64,000 bases of DNA, taken from contig NC_058196.1 of NCBI RefSeq assembly GCF_907165205.1, forward strand, positions 27,632,501 to 27,696,500, read 5' to 3'. The stretch comes from Coccinella septempunctata (taxonomy: Eukaryota > Arthropoda > Insecta > Coleoptera > Coccinellidae). The notes beneath the pieces were generated by a model that worked only from the letters and a program-made list of their open reading frames with translations, ran no database searches and was not told the origin of the DNA. Below are positions 1 to 11,211 of the stretch, one piece after another. The first letter of the stretch is position 1. The number at the start of each line of letters is the position of its first letter. A program made the translations under genes and the position numbers.

Positions 1-970
1 ATTCTTGTAGTGATAAATCTGAGAATTTCATCCATTTCGGCACAACCGTTTGGTCTTGACGAATTTTTAACTGACCCCATCTTTTTGGGAATATTTCCCA
101 GAAGAATATGGAAATATGGACAATTTTAGAGTCTCTTGCACAATTTCTCAGCTTCCGTCTAAATTTATGGTACCTTTTTCGGAATATTTCTTACATCTAC
201 ATAAAATTTTCATCCTTCTCCCACTCCTCACTCTCTCAACTCCTGTCAAGACTTCAAAATAAACATCTCCGTCATTCAGAGCGCGGAAAAACATCGACGG
301 TGAGACGTCAAAAAGGCGAAACGAAAACAGAGTTATAAATAAACGACAAAACTGCCGGGGACTTAGGTAACCGACCCGATCGAGCTCGCAATTGAAATAT
401 TCAGCAGTGCCGAAATGTTTATATAAAATAATAATCATGAAGATATGGGAAAAGCAGCATGTTTATGGAAGCCAATAAGTAATTGAATTTCCGGGAAGTG
501 GAAAAACCCGGACCGTGTAATCCACGATAGAGGCGGAGACCGACTTGCGACTGGGGGTTGAGTGGCCTAGTCCAGACGGTAAACATAATGACATTTTTCA
601 ATCTTGCAGTATACACGTCGAGACAAAAGGGAAGTTACAGAGGACAAGACTGGGAAGGGGTCATTCGTATGGAAATACAAGATGTGGTCGGCCAAAAATT
701 AACATGTTACGAGTATGATGAAGTTTGATTGGGTATTTTTGAGTTTGTTGCACCAGACGCCAACAGAAGATTATTGATTTAATCTAGGAATGGTAGTTTT
801 ATCATAAATTCAAAGCCAGGGTGCCATAAACAAACACTGGATGATAAATGTTGTGTACAAACACAAAGTGCCTTATTATCACAAGGAATTTCCAGATATT
901 TGCACGATCTTCTTGAATCAATTTGATTCACAACTATATTTCGAGAGATGAAGCTTTCATCTTCAATGTA
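1..970. other. AT-rich DNA without a recognisable gene
   Basis: Short open frames on both strands have no recognisable motifs. Bases about 34-80 resemble 39090-39145 (shared words around the shared string 'caaccgtttg' and 'cttgacg'), so the left edge holds a fragment of a dispersed repeat. Nothing else is seen. Confidence 0.6.
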
Positions 971-976
971 CAAATA

Positions 977-2477
977 CACTGCGCAAAAAATTAACGCACA
1001 TTCTGAAAATCTCAATTTTAATGAAAGCTAACTCTACATTGACTTTATAACTTATTTTTTATGTTCTCTCGGGAAGGTTTTGAACGAAACAAGACACATT
1101 AAATGGAATTGAAATGGATTTCACCGAATCTTATGTGAAAGAAGAGAAATGAACAGTTTTCAAAATACTGAAATGCTGATAAGTGATTTAATACTTGGTA
1201 TTTCCACCCCTTGCGTTAATTACAGCTCGGCAACGACGATTCATACTCAAAATGAGTGATCTTAAAATGTTTTGATCTAATCCTTCCCATATTTCTCCGA
1301 GTTGGATTCCTAAGTCATTAAGAGTAGCTGGATGATTTTCTGAACTTCTCAGCCTTCTATTGAGGTTGTCCCAAACCTGCTCAATCGGATTGAGATCTGG
1401 ACTTCTTGCTGGCCATTCCATTCGAGAGACTTCAACCTCTTCAAGGTACTTCTGAACGATGCGCGCACGATGGGGTCTGGCATTATCGTCCATAAAAATG
1501 AAAGTTTCACCAATGTATGGGGCAAATGGCACTACATGCTCTTCAAGAATGTTCCTTATATATTATACTTATCAGCATTCATAGCTCCATTATCAACGAC
1601 CACTAGGTCTGTGCGAGCAGTCAAAGATATTCCATCCCATACCATAATCGATCCTCCCCCGAAACCAGTAGTATTCAGGAAATTGCACTGAGCATATCTT
1701 TCATGTGGACGTCTGTATACAAGGGAACGTCGATCACAATGGTAGAGGCAGAATCTAGACTCATCTGAGAACTCTTTCCCAATCGGCCTCTTCCCAATGG
1801 ATATGCTCCCTCGCAAAATCCAAACGCTCTCTTCGATGGGCTGGGGTAAGAGCTGGGCCTCTTGACGCGACACGAGGCCATTCCTTATTGTCTGAGTGCT
1901 AATTTGCACCTCATGAGTTTGCTCAAGCTGAATTTGAAGGAGGCGAGCGGTTGCAAACCGTTGTCTCAACGAATAAACTCTCAAGTAACATCCTTGAATG
2001 GCAGTTGTTACCCGTGGTCTACCCTGTCCTGGTCTTCGGACATTCATACCTGCCTCCCTGAATCGCTGCAACATTCTGGACACACTTGTATGGGAAACTC
2101 CAAACCTTTCTGCAATTCTTGTGTATGTCCACCCTTCTTCTCGCAAAACTACCGCTTGGGCACATCCCTCTTGGGTCAAATTGCGTGTTTCACGTTGCAT
2201 AGCGATCGAGTGTAGAAAATCAAACGAAAGAATAACTATTGATCACTAGAATTGATCGAGAACAACTGACTTTAGAATGGAGCCAATACATTCAAAATCT
2301 GATAATATCATCTTTTTTTATTCCTGCTGGGAAAAAACATCTGTATTGAAGAAAACCGTTGAAAGTGGATAACATATGCATGCATAATTCTGATAAAAAT
2401 AATTATCATTGAGAAAACCTTCAGTTGTAGAATGAATTTGAGATTTCCATAATGTGCGTTAATTTTTTTGCGAAGTG
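977..2477 (-). mobile_element. Tc1-like DNA transposon, full length but inactive
   Basis: The element is 1501 bp. Its terminal inverted repeats begin CACTGCGCAAAAAATTAACG on the left, and the reverse complement of the right end begins CACTTCGCAAAAAAATTAAC. They remain similar for about 43 bp. Each end is flanked by TA (975-976 and 2478-2479), the target duplication expected of the Tc1/mariner superfamily. A single transposase reading direction on the minus strand fills most of the interior. The transposase is interrupted, so this copy could move only if supplied with enzyme in trans. The ends are well preserved, which suggests a fairly recent insertion. Confidence 0.93.
1188..2200 (-). pseudogene. 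Tc1-like transposase, frameshifted pseudogene
   Basis: On the minus strand the protein starts at 2200 (MQRETRNLTQ). An N-terminal helix-turn-helix follows (AQAVVLREEGWTYTRIAERF then GVSHTSVSRMLQRFREAG), then a GRPR motif typical of Tc1 DNA-binding domains. The catalytic triad is visible: the first Asp in DESRF (near 1764), the second in MDDNARPHRA (near 1486), and the Glu in SPDLNPIEQVWD (near 1381). Thirty-four residues separate the second Asp from the Glu, the DD34E pattern of Tc1 rather than mariner DD34D. The frame is broken at least three times. Two shifts lie between about 1760 and 1870, around a stretch that reads correctly only in another frame just before DESRF. One lies near 1556, where the first open part ends and the C-terminal 114-residue part continues in a different frame. 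The family enzyme cuts and pastes DNA at TA sites; this copy cannot make it. Confidence 0.92.
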
Positions 2478-2479
2478 TA

Positions 2480-5400
2480 TATCAATAGCATCATAGCAAA
2501 TTTGTCTGAGAGTAAGTATACAGAGATGTTAAAAGCGCCTTCATGTTTGTGCTGCCAACACATCTCGATATTTTGACTGTCCAGTGATTTTTAAGTTGCG
2601 TGGCTGATCTTAACTCAAATCTTCTTGCACTTTAATTTTATTTGCAGGTGAAAATAGTCTGGATTTCGAAGTCAACGAAAAACAAAGGTTCTCAAGTTAC
2701 GACTACGTACAAATTCACCTTTTTAACCCCCTACCCCTCAAAAAGAAAACCAATTTATCCAACCTATTCAGAGGATTTCCCAGCTAAGACCTCCCTACAA
2801 ACTACTCTGAAGTTTTCCTATAAACACGTGGCTCATATTCGACGTAGCGATTCGTAGACGAAAACTCTGAATTATTTCAACTTTTCTCCTCTGGAACTGA
2901 CAAACTGGATGGCGTCTATGGAGTCGGTCTCCTACCGACGCCGACTATGTGAAAAGTTAAATCAGACCCGAAAACTGGCGAATGCTTCTCTTCCGAATGG
3001 CCCCGGATGAAACGCTTTCAATTTGTTCCGATACGGAGTAATTCAATTCCGAAGGAAAAGTTTCCAAGGCTGGGAATCCTATAGGAGAGCTAGCTATATG
3101 GCTTATTCGTTTGGAAATTCAATTATTCTTCTAGGTTCCAAGTATATCTGCGATCAGGATGATACAAGTAAATTCCATTTTGGAGTAGGTTCTTCTAGAA
3201 TTTCAGAGCTGGATAAAAGGAATTTTTTTTATTGTTTAGGTCTCTACTCGATGAGTAAGAGTCAGAATGTGCTAAGCCTCCTACATATTGATAAGCTGTT
3301 GAATACAAAGATGAGTAACCAACTGCTATCTGATATTTAAATCAATATCTGTTTTAAATTTCAACAGAAAGTAAACGATTACATTTAAGATATAAAGAAT
3401 TGTTACAACAAGTGATTAATTTAATAAAAGCAAAATAAATATAGGTTTGATCACACTTGTCCTTGAAGACGCCATAAAAATGAAAAAAAAAATAATTTAT
3501 GATTAAATAAAAATTTTACTCAAAATATACGAAACGATTCTGAATAGAAAAAATGTTTACAAACGATGAATTTACTTTTTTATTGTATAAATCACATTTA
3601 TTGCTATAATCCTTCGATAAAAAAAATCTAAAATCACTAGACTAACAACTGATAACCTTGGATAAAGCATCAAATTCCCAGAAATACATCAAAATATTAT
3701 AATAAAGTCAGAAAAATTGTCTGAGACTCACCAGGTACAATTCTAACACTGAGGATGTCAACAAATGCCGATGGAATAGTAGGTTTCAATATTTAGTTTG
3801 ATTCAACCGGTCGCTTATCATCGAAATGGACAATATAAACTATATTTCCAGATTTTAATTGAATTCCTTATCGAGAATAAAGAAAACGATCCATTGTATA
3901 TTTTCATTGCTAAAATAGTGCTTATTATAATTTGGTATTTTACTGTAGGTATTTCTGATTATTATGATTGTTATTGTTGTTGTGCTAGTTCCAGAAAAAA
4001 AAATCCCAATCGAATAATAGCTTCCTATAATAGGCCCCCACATTTCCGGATCCAAAAGAAAAGGATTCCGATATTTATTTTAAACCTAGGTATTTTATAT
4101 GAAAAACCACAATATTGAAATAATAAAGCTGCCTGCAAAGTAGTCAAATGTACTGGGGTAAAATTCAGTATCAAATACTATATATTAATTCAGAAAAATG
4201 TTCTTAATATGAATGATCGAATTTTCTGAAAAATGGAATAAATACTTGATTATAGGTTGATTTATTAAATCCGTGAATTTTTGAAATTAAGGAATATCGA
4301 TAAATTTGGCTAGGAAATTTTTTGCATGTATGGGGATTTTTCTCTACTCCGTAATTCCTTTAAATGATCGGCTATAAAGGTAGGTAAAATAATTTCTACA
4401 ATTCCTAGGTATGAAATTCCAGTGAAATTGAGTATTTTTTTGTTCAGTTACATTTTTGATGATTTTTCTTGAAAAAATATTACACTCGACAAGGTTTGAT
4501 GATAATATAATTCTATATAAATTAAATTATTTTCATATATTATATTTTTTTTATTTATGCAGTACTGAAGAACATTTGTTCTTAGGCATGAAGGCGGAAG
4601 TATTTTCCCATTAATTTTGTCGTTTTTTTTAAATATGTTTTTTAACGCCTACTCCTCATAATAAATTGAATTCCTTGAGATAAAAAACACCTATATATTC
4701 GGTAAAATGTTGCATATAAATTCGTTTTTCTCTTCTCGATAAAATTCCATAATTTTGAAATAAATCAATAAAAGTAGGTATAATTTTTGGAGGATAATAT
4801 ATTTTTTCCATAATATTTTTATTAATCACCTCTTATTCAACCTGTTCATAGAAATTACACAAATCTAAGGTATTTTCACATACCTTCATTTGAAGTTATA
4901 TTGATGAAGTTTTCTGAAAAAATTGAATACATGTACTCATACTTCTGAATAAAAATAATATGTAACTTATACATTGAAAAGAAACATGAAAATTTTTATA
5001 TTAATATAAAATAAAGAGTGATCCATTCGTTTTTGACTGCAATCCCAAATAACCCCCAATCTGAATATAAAATATGGTCGAACGCACCTCACAGATTTAT
5101 TTACTGACAAATTTTGAGGGACTGTTGTATAAAATAATGAAACAAATGTTCGAAAATGTCTTAAGAATTTTATATTCCGAAATCTGATCTTTATTTCTAG
5201 ACGATTTTTCCCATAAAGTAGAATTAAAGGTAAGCAAATAAAAAATCTAATTGGTAATCAGATGAAGACAAATTTTTATTCAACATCAGTTTTTTCCTCA
5301 ATTAATATCTTCGAAATGAATGCCCCATTCCGATCATCAAGTCTCCCTCTGTTGGCTCAGGCCAAAACTACACATCCACATCAATTTTTCCATGGCATTC

Positions 5401-8400
5401 CAATTTTCATTATACGAAAAGAAGAGGATAAAACCGTTATGGCGGACCAGAGGAATAAACGACGCCACGTTTCGTCGTCGTTGATTTAGGATCCGATCTC
5501 GGGCGACCATGAAAAGCAGACGACCAATAGCGATACGGGACCTGGGACGAAAGACGTCCCAGGTTTCGGTGAAAAGATCCACATTTTTGACATACCTACC
5601 TGACCTGAGTTCGATCCTTACACAGGTGTTATCTCTTTGCGACGGAAGCAGTATATGAGGAGATACAGGGTAAGGAGCCGCCACTGGATTTTCAGTGGCG
5701 TGTGAAATTATTTTGAAAAAATTTAAATCAAAGGAAAATTCTTACCACCGAAAAATCAATAAAAAATTACCTTCCTAAAAACTAACTCTGATAAAGCAAT
5801 AAAAGATTGAGTTGTTATTATAATAAGGTATAGGTATAACATTTTATTTAATGGTTCTAGTCAGTTTTTTTTTTGAGAAAAATAAATAAATATATTTTTA
5901 CTGATTATAATAATTCTTACCCTTTCAAGTCAACGAATATTACCACAAATGAATGAATGTCATTTATAAAACAGCCATTTCTCTATGGTGAATTTCCAAC
6001 TCGACTGAAATCGAGATTGATGTTGACAAACTCTTTAAAATACATCGAATATATATGATTTCCTAAATTGTTCGGTTATTAATTCTTTTGAGTGTTAATA
6101 AAAATACCTACTCCTCAATATACCGATGTAAGATGGATGACAAAATGTCATATCAACATGGAAAAAATATTATAGATATTATTCGTCTGATTTATTATTT
6201 TCCCATTACCTCATTTCATTTTTCACTCCAACATTGAAACCGGTCATTAGAAATGGCTTTTTTCACACATCTATGAAAATAATGGAACGTGAAAAGGGAA
6301 TTTCTGATATTCAATACGAAAGGTGAGTGCTCTGTTCACTTATGGGGATAAAATCCAAATTCAGGTAATCTAGGCTAATGCAGAAGGGAAATAAATTACT
6401 TGTTGTCTCCCATTACTATATCTTTAAGCATCCAGTAAAGATCTTCACTTTGTTCATTTATTTCTACCTCTTGTATTTCAATCATTACAAAACTAGACGG
6501 TTGAGAATTATCTGTGGAATTTGAGGAATTTGTGTTATAACCAAATCGTTGTTAGCATTGTGAAATCTTTCAACATGAGATGAATATGCAGCTCCTATAT
6601 TAATTTTCATTTAATGACATAAAATAATATTTTTTATTGAAATTTCTTCTTTTTGATCTATTTCATTATTTATGTTTTAAGACAAATCTTTGTATTTCGC
6701 GGATATATTAGGAAGATACTCGATATACCTTTATGGTATTGAGATTAAATTACTCTAAAACAAATACATATTAGCAGTAGGTTGTTCAGAGATCGACTAA
6801 GAAAAGGACAAAATCTCAGCTCTTATCATTTTATCGCATTAGTTAACCTTCTTCCTTATGAAATCCAAAGTTTATTTTAACAATAAGAGAAGTGATCCCA
6901 ATTTCAGAATTTGTGGTCAGCACCATATTCAACCAGCTTACCTATACATAATTGTTAAAAATATGACAAAGACAAGATCGAATTTCATATAGTTTTCTAT
7001 ATAGTTTAAATATGGATTTTCCTACTTAAAACAATAAAAGTATGAGCTTTTTTCTTTTATAACCTGAAATGCTTCTGATGAATTGATTAATAATTTCGAA
7101 GTAACTTTTTACCAGTATTTTATATAGAATCAAGGTATTCGTTCTCGAATATTTTTTTAAAATTAATCATCGTGAAAAACAAGGTATGATTTTATTAATT
7201 TCCATTGAATCGGATTTATTTCATCAAAAAGTAACAAAAAAGAAATTTTTCCCCAACAAAAAAAAAGAGACAGAAAAAGATATTATTCAATTAGAATCAG
7301 GTGGAATCAGGTACCTATACCAAATATGATTGCCGCAAGGAGAAGAAATCCATATCGAAAATTTAAATATTCAGATACAACCAACTAGTTACCGTTTAAA
7401 AATTACAAACATCCAAGATATCATCATTTTACAAGTTTTAAAACTTCCCGAACCTGACATTCAAGTTATCTCAAACACCTTTCCATAAATTTCATGTTTT
7501 ACTATCCGGATAATTTATGTACTGATTTTAAATCCGATTTAACATCTTTATCCGCAATATCCCGATTAGAAGGACATGCTAGCATCAAATTTATTAACAC
7601 ATTATGTCTAAATTCTAACAGGCAACTATAATTCAATTTAAAGGAACATAATCGCTGTCACCATCAATAAAGGATGACTTTATCGTGAAACCATTAACGC
7701 CAAATGAATAATTCATCCGTCTAACGTTCGACTATTGCAAAAATTAACGAATATTGATTGCAAATCCTTGGCGCGATAATAGATAATCACAAGAAACACG
7801 AAAATTGAGATAAGTTTTAAACACTTATGTTAATTGATTGGATGATGAACAGCTGGGGGCTTGGATGATTTCTTTAGAGGAAGTTTAATTTTCGAATCGA
7901 TGTGGATTGGCCCAGTTGTTATATCCTTGTTGCAGGATTCTTCTGAACCTGCTTTTGGGGCATCTAGCGGAGGAGAGATAAACTTATTGGTGGGTGGGAA
8001 TGGAGAGAACACTACCAATTCGAGAAAGCATTTTATGTTTAAATTATGAGTCAAGAATACACAAACCTCTGAGCGGACTTGATCATTTTTATTTATACTT
8101 ATAAGGTTTCGAGAAATCGGAATATCTCAACAAATTTGATTGCTTGAGTCCTATATTCACACCAGAAAACCTGAAAACTATACTTATTTCAATGTCAGTT
8201 CAACAGAGCATCCCCTTAAAAACATATTTTTAGATTTTAATAGCAGCTTCATTTGAGGTGAGCTTGAAAACTGTGGATAAATTAACAGAATTATATTCAC
8301 CCTAATATGAAATTGCCGAGAAAGGGTTCCAACTTTTTGATCAAACCGAAAAATAGGTAGGTTCTTACCCAACACATTGACTTTTCTTCTTATGTAACTA

Positions 8401-8800
8401 AGAGATTTGATTTTTCGAAAATAAGTGCCAATTTGGCACTGCGAAATAAGGTATCAGATATTCCAAAATTTTCGCCTATTTTTATGCCAAAACATTTGTT
8501 AAGACAACGCAATACACAGTATAGTATTGGGTAAAACTTTCATGAAAACAATTGTAACATTAACTTGAGAAGAAAAATCATGTCTTATATCTTCGAAACT
8601 CTCTAGAAACTGAACTTTCTTGAGAGCAAGACCTATCTTCGATTGGGCCCAAGAACTATTCGAGGAAGTCCTTCAAGTTGAAAAAAAAACAACGGTAATA
8701 AAACTCCATAAAAATTCACGAAAAAAGCATCACTAATCAACTTCAACCATTCTCTCCCTGATAATTCGACCCTGAAAACACATTACGTATCGTCCACTCC
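2480..8800. other. AT-rich DNA, no gene recognised
   Basis: This 6.3-kb stretch is rich in A/T runs and short words such as TAGGTA. The longest open frames (105-115 codons at 3023-3340, 3798-4118 and 5337-5684) show no domain, signal peptide or splice context I recognise. Bases 5440-5690 are somewhat richer in CpG than their surroundings, but I see nothing specific there. It resembles intronic or intergenic DNA. Confidence 0.55.
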
Positions 8801-8809
8801 CAGTTTTTT

Positions 8810-9130
8810 GCCCCATACCGAAAATCGCATCCTTACGTGCGAAGGACGATGGCTCATTGTACGTGCGGCAAAAAAAACGCGTCCCGTTACCTCGAGTCAA
8901 TATTATGGGAAGTAGTTAAGGCTCGTTAACAACCCTTTCGGCCTTTTATTCGGAACGGTGCTGACCGTTACACGCTCGTTTTTATTACCAAAACAAGACA
9001 TCGGGAAATGGATGGGGTCGTAAAGGCTAAAAGGCAGTTATCGTTTCAAACGCGTTTGAAGTAAGATTTTTTGAGATCAGTGATATAGCTGCAGAGCCAC
9101 GCGCGCGAGATAGGGTGCGGGTGTGATGTG
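8810..9130. promoter_or_regulatory. CpG-richer, possible regulatory segment
   Basis: CpG and GC content rise sharply relative to the AT-rich flank. The segment includes TTTTATT-type sites (near 8946 and 8981) resembling Caudal/posterior Hox targets and a GTTAAC-like word, and it has no long open frame. I infer a conserved noncoding element from composition only; no experiment or alignment supports it here. Confidence 0.25.
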
Positions 9131-9191
9131 ATGTGATTTTCGTGATTGAGTGGGAAAATTCGCGGTTGATATTGAAGTGGGTGTTAGATTT

Positions 9192-9455
9192 AGTGCAGTT
9201 GAGTTAAAATCATATGAAATCTCCCATTGGGATTAAATGGGTATCAGTAGGCAGAGTTGAGTACAAACTTTAAAATTTTTCAACTGAGTTTTGAGAAGAA
9301 AGCCGGCATGATCTTCTCTCGTTCTTTTTTTCTTGAAATTTTATATTTCAACAACGATCGAGCTATCCTTGGTACTTAGGTATTCGGAACAGAGTATTTT
9401 TCTGTTCGTTTACTTGTGAATTTAGAGAAGCGAACAATTTCCAATTTCTAGAGAA
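9192..9455 (+). repeat. Direct repeat F (left copy) flanking satellite block
   Basis: About 264 bp starting near GTGCAGTTGAGTTAAAATC. It recurs at 10285-10548 with roughly 90% identity by eye, including the shared words TCAACAACGATCGAGCTATC and GAGTTTTGAGAAGAAAGCC. Two satellite monomers sit between the two copies. Confidence 0.9.
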
Positions 9456-10284
9456 TGATGACCCCCCCTGAAATGACTTATTTTCTACTCTGTCTGAAAA
9501 CAAGAATGTTCTATTACTGTTTTAGGATATGGAGTGCATAGAATTTGTTCTGAAGATTCTAGAAAACCAAACAGTTGATGATTCAATAGAGAATTGTACT
9601 CAACTCGAAAATGATAAGTGGAAAAACGAAAAAATTTATTTTCTCCTAAATAGGGCCAGATATTTGAAATTTCGGTATGGTAATATAGGTTTTCGAACAC
9701 GCTGAATCTATTGCGAGTAATTCCGGAAGTCTATCTCCCTTTGTTTAGATTTTCATCTTGGAAATGGCATTTTTCAAAAATTGCAATTTTCAATCTTCGA
9801 TATCTCCTGTTATATTCGTCTGATCCAATTGGGATTTTCGGTTATGTAATCAGCGTTGCCTAGGCTTCCACCCTAGCACAAAAACTCGATTTCGAAAATC
9901 TCGATTTTTTGGGTCAAAAATGAGCAAGGGGTAAGACCCCCCTAAAATCACCTATTTTCTACTCTGTCTGAAAATCAGGATGTTCTATCACTATCTTAGT
10001 ATATGGAGTGCATAGAATTTGTTTTGAAGATTCTAGAAAACCAAACAGTTGATTATTCAATAGAGAATTGCACTCCAGAGAGCTCCTCGAAGTCAACTCG
10101 AAAATGAAAAGTGGAAAAACGAAAAAATTTATTTTCTCCTGAACAGGGCAAGATATTTGAAATTTTGGTATGGAAATATAGGTTTTCGATCACGCTGAAT
10201 CTATTGCGAGTAATTCCGGAAGTCTATCTCTTCTCGTTTAGATTTTCATCGTTGAAATGGCATTTTTCAAAAATTGCAAATTTT
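9456..10284 (+). repeat. Satellite block 1a (~1.7 monomers of the 494-bp family)
   Basis: The sequence matches the large arrays at 11212-18775 and 56187-62633. It has the common words GGATATGGAGTGCATAGAA, GAACACGCTGAATCTATTGC and GTTGCCTAGGCTTCC. The first monomer lacks about 29 bp between two ACTC words near 9600, where the other copies carry CCAGAGAGCTC. It is bounded on both sides by direct repeat F. Confidence 0.93.
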
Positions 10285-10548
10285 GGTGCAGTTAAGTGAA
10301 AATCATGAGAAATCTCCCATTGGGATAAAATGAGGATCAGTAGGCAGACTTGAGTACAAAATTTAAAATTTTTCAACTGAGTTTTGAGAAGAAAGCCGTC
10401 CTGATCTTCTCTCGTTCTTCCTTTCTTCATATTTTATTTTTCAACAACGATCGAGCTATCCTTGGTCCTTAGGTATTCGGAACGGAGTATTTTTCTGTTC
10501 GTTTTCTTGTGAATTCAGAAAAGCGAACAATTTCCAATTTGTGGAGAA
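10285..10548 (+). repeat. Direct repeat F (right copy)
   Basis: Same sequence as 9192-9455 with scattered substitutions. It lies immediately after the last satellite bases of block 1a (…CATTTTTCAAAAATTGCAA). Not seen elsewhere in the window. Confidence 0.9.
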
Positions 10549-11211
10549 GAATTTGGGAATTCCAGAAGGTTTTTCTATTTTGGGTGGATTGTTAAGAAAA
10601 TAAATAAGTCATCAATTTTTTCGGAATTCTACGATACTATTCTGTCATCGAAGTCTAGCTGTGAGTGTTCTTCCAGAAATATTGCCAATTTCGCAACTGA
10701 TAGAAGTATTAAAAGACTCATCAGTTCGGATTTTCAATTTCCACGAGAGCGACGAAACATCGTCGCCTTCTGTGAGATAACCATTGTCTGGCGCATTCCG
10801 TTTCATCTCTGGCTACGCTGTGCCTTCTGGATTACAACTTTTTAACGTTTTCTATCCGGATTGGCCTGGTAGTCGGAGGAAACGCGGTATCAGCCGTACG
10901 ACTGTACGAATGGCCGGTGGTAAATCGAAGGGAAAGGAATACGCCAAGTTCCATCTTTTACGAGGGGTAAATTCCGTTCCCTGATATACTCGGGAGGGGT
11001 TTGGATTTTTTTTTTTTTTACGATTTGAATGTTACTTGTGAGTGGCGGATATTTTAACATTGTTTCTAAAATAGTGGATTTTACCATTTTGCATTTTTAT
11101 TCTAGGTATAGTTATGAATTTTGATTTCAACGGAATAATTCAAGGGAAAACGCATATTCGTTTTCGTACTCGTTCCGTTTTTTATGGCGAAAAGGTATCC
11201 TACGCAAAAAT
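10549..11211. other. Unique spacer between satellite blocks
   Basis: No gene recognised. The part near 10740-10990 is CpG-richer and contains a 66-codon frame without recognisable motifs. It interrupts what would otherwise be one continuous satellite domain. Confidence 0.5.

Noticed and set aside
5337..5684. 115-codon minus-strand frame as a gene
   Set aside because: No domain, no convincing splice signals, and an overlapping plus-strand frame. Its composition fits a mildly CpG-rich noncoding segment.
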